Source: Treponema sp. (GTDB lineage Bacteria > Spirochaetota > Spirochaetia > Treponematales > Treponemataceae). Taken from it: 64,000 nucleotides of DNA. A model generated the notes under the pieces. That model did not search any database. It had not been told where the DNA came from and saw nothing but the letters and a program-made list of their open reading frames with translations. Where the stretch lies: NCBI GenBank assembly GCA_014804005.1, contig JAAVAP010000018.1:1-64000 (forward strand). Direction: 5' to 3'. A program made the translations under genes and the position numbers. Shown in pieces: positions 62,672 through 64,000 of the stretch (position 1 is the first letter of the stretch; every line of letters begins with the position of its first letter).

Positions 62672-64000
62672 ATGCGTGATATTCAGGATTTTGACAGCAT
62701 AAAAATAAAACTAGCGTCGCCCGATACCGTCCGCGCGTGGTCTTATGGCGAAGTGAAAAAGCCCGAAACAATAAATTACCGCACATTGCGCCCCGAGCGC
62801 GAAGGACTTTTTTGCGAGCGCATTTTCGGCACTACAAAAGAATGGGAATGCTATTGCGGCAAATTCAAATCGATTCGATACAAGGGCATAATCTGCGATC
62901 GTTGCGGCGTTGAAGTCACTCATTTCAAAGTGCGCCGCGAGCGCACAGGTCACATAGAATTGGCCGCGCCTGTGAGCCACATTTGGTATTACAGAAGCGT
63001 TCCCAGCCGAATGGGACTTTTGCTTGATTTGCAGGTTGCCGCGTTGCGAAGCGTTTTGTACTATGAAAAATACATCGTCATCGATGCGGGCGACACCGAT
63101 CTCAAAAAAATGGAGCTTCTCAACGAAGACGAATATCGCGAAGCGCAGGAACGCTACGGCGGTTCGTTTACGGCGGGCATGGGCGCGGAAGCGATAAAGA
63201 CGCTTTTGGACGGCTTGGATTTGGACGCGCTCGCTTCTGAACTCCGCGCGAAGATGATTGAAAAAGGTGCGAAAAGCGACAAGCGTCTTTTGAAGCGAAT
63301 CGAAATCGTGGAAAATTTCCGCTCGTCCGGGAACAAAGCTTCTTGGATGATTTTGGAAGTGATTCCCGTGATGCCGCCTGAATTGCGCCCGATGGTTCAG
63401 TTGGACGGCGGTCGTTTTGCGACGAGCGACTTGAATGATTTGTATCGCCGCGTCATCAACCGCAACAATCGCCTAAAAAGGCTTTTGCAGCTTTCCGCTC
63501 CCGACATCATTATACGCAACGAAAAACGAATGTTGCAGGAAGCCGTGGATTCTTTGTTCGACAATTCAAAGCGCAAGCGAATCGTAAAAGGCGCATCGAA
63601 TCGTCCGCTCAAATCCATCAGCGACATGATAAGGGGAAAGCAGGGACGTTTCCGCCAAAATCTTCTCGGAAAGCGCGTCGATTATTCTGGACGTTCGGTT
63701 ATCGTCGTTGGACCTGAATTGAAGCTTTGGCAGTGCGGACTTCCCACGAAAATGGCGCTTGAACTTTTCAAGCCGTTCATTATGAAACGCTTGATGGACA
63801 AGGAAGTCGTTTTCAATTTGAAAAAGGCGAAACTTCTTGTGGAACAGGAAGCTCCCGAAGTTTTCAGCGTTTTGGACGAAGTTGTGAGTGAGCATCCAGT
63901 CATGCTGAACCGCGCGCCGACTTTGCACCGCTTGGGAATCCAGGCGTTCGAGCCGGTTTTGGTGGAAGGCAAGGCAATCAAATTGCATCCGCTTGCTTGC
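62672..64000 (+). CDS. rpoC: RNA polymerase beta' subunit, partial
   Basis: The first 443 codons are present and the gene runs off the right edge. It starts [18 protein letters not shown] after GGAGG. The N-terminal zinc finger is [20 protein letters not shown], followed by [11 protein letters not shown], the [19 protein letters not shown] block, [19 protein letters not shown] and [16 protein letters not shown]. The catalytic NADFDGDQM lies just beyond the edge. Confidence 0.97.
   Translation, partial: MRDIQDFDSIKIKLASPDTVRAWSYGEVKKPETINYRTLRPEREGLFCERIFGTTKEWECYCGKFKSIRYKGIICDRCGVEVTHFKVRRERTGHIELAAPVSHIWYYRSVPSRMGLLLDLQVAALRSVLYYEKYIVIDAGDTDLKKMELLNEDEYREAQERYGGSFTAGMGAEAIKTLLDGLDLDALASELRAKMIEKGAKSDKRLLKRIEIVENFRSSGNKASWMILEVIPVMPPELRPMVQLDGGRFATSDLNDLYRRVINRNNRLKRLLQLSAPDIIIRNEKRMLQEAVDSLFDNSKRKRIVKGASNRPLKSISDMIRGKQGRFRQNLLGKRVDYSGRSVIVVGPELKLWQCGLPTKMALELFKPFIMKRLMDKEVVFNLKKAKLLVEQEAPEVFSVLDEVVSEHPVMLNRAPTLHRLGIQAFEPVLVEGKAIKLHPLAC

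Overview
The window is spirochaete DNA, most likely a gut or rumen-type Treponema. The evidence is the archaeal-type phenylalanyl-tRNA synthetase beta subunit (573 residues), LL-diaminopimelate aminotransferase for lysine and peptidoglycan, a cheR-cheB pair, and the order rpmG-tRNA-Trp-secE-nusG-rplKAJL-rpoBC. RpoB also carries the Asn ([10 protein letters not shown]) that spirochaetes have in the rifampicin pocket. No phage structural genes, transposases or CRISPR arrays were seen. The species call is inference.

Layout. 1-8.2 kb: the end of a 5S rRNA gene, a Cys-rich DUF3795 protein, a beta-barrel outer-membrane protein, a GNAT acetyltransferase, dapL, cheB, cheR and a ComM/YifB ATPase. 8.3-8.6 kb: an eight-unit 41-bp tandem array. 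8.6-13 kb: a PHP phosphoesterase divergent from a two-domain cyclic-nucleotide-binding protein, tRNA-Thr(CGT) and a secreted GH3 hexosaminidase. 13-19 kb is an accessory zone. It holds exported ankyrin, SH3 and YARHG proteins, a truncated M23 peptidase, and three different intergenic arrays with a 22-23 bp period. 19-35 kb is mostly metabolic: gatB, galK, proC, a CmpB-like membrane protein, a flavin reductase, a BspA-type LRR gene with a damaged 5' end, an AraC regulator divergent from an MFS transporter, a GH13 glucosidase with its own promoter and operator, pheT, a Tam-like methyltransferase and groEL.

35-45.1 kb is the most interesting region. A small XRE regulator is divergent from a co-oriented cluster: a stand-alone TerY-C-type zinc ribbon, an atypical Ser/Thr kinase with a zinc ribbon, a TerY-like vWA protein, a PP2C phosphatase, five ankyrin proteins (two membrane-anchored, one of 1068 residues with about 20 repeats) and a small protein of YD/G-N-I-V-G repeats. 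Kinase, phosphatase and vWA together match the TerY-P triad described for Ter-type stress and conflict systems. The ankyrin proteins and the free-standing zinc ribbon look like an unusual expansion. The ankyrin genes are visibly more AT-rich than their neighbours, which suggests transfer.

45-55 kb: a second DUF3795 gene; a very large GH94-like carbohydrate-active protein flanked by two direct copies of a 123-132 bp element whose three stems are kept by compensatory changes; a lone D12-class adenine methyltransferase; another 22-bp array; ettA; radA; cysE. 55-64 kb: the ribosomal protein and RNA polymerase operon, with tRNA-Thr(GGT) and tRNA-Trp inside it, running off the right edge within rpoC.

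Several genes (cheR, galK, the CmpB-like gene, ettA) have good -35/-10 boxes whose predicted start point falls on or within a few bases of the ATG and lack a Shine-Dalgarno sequence. This suggests leaderless mRNAs.
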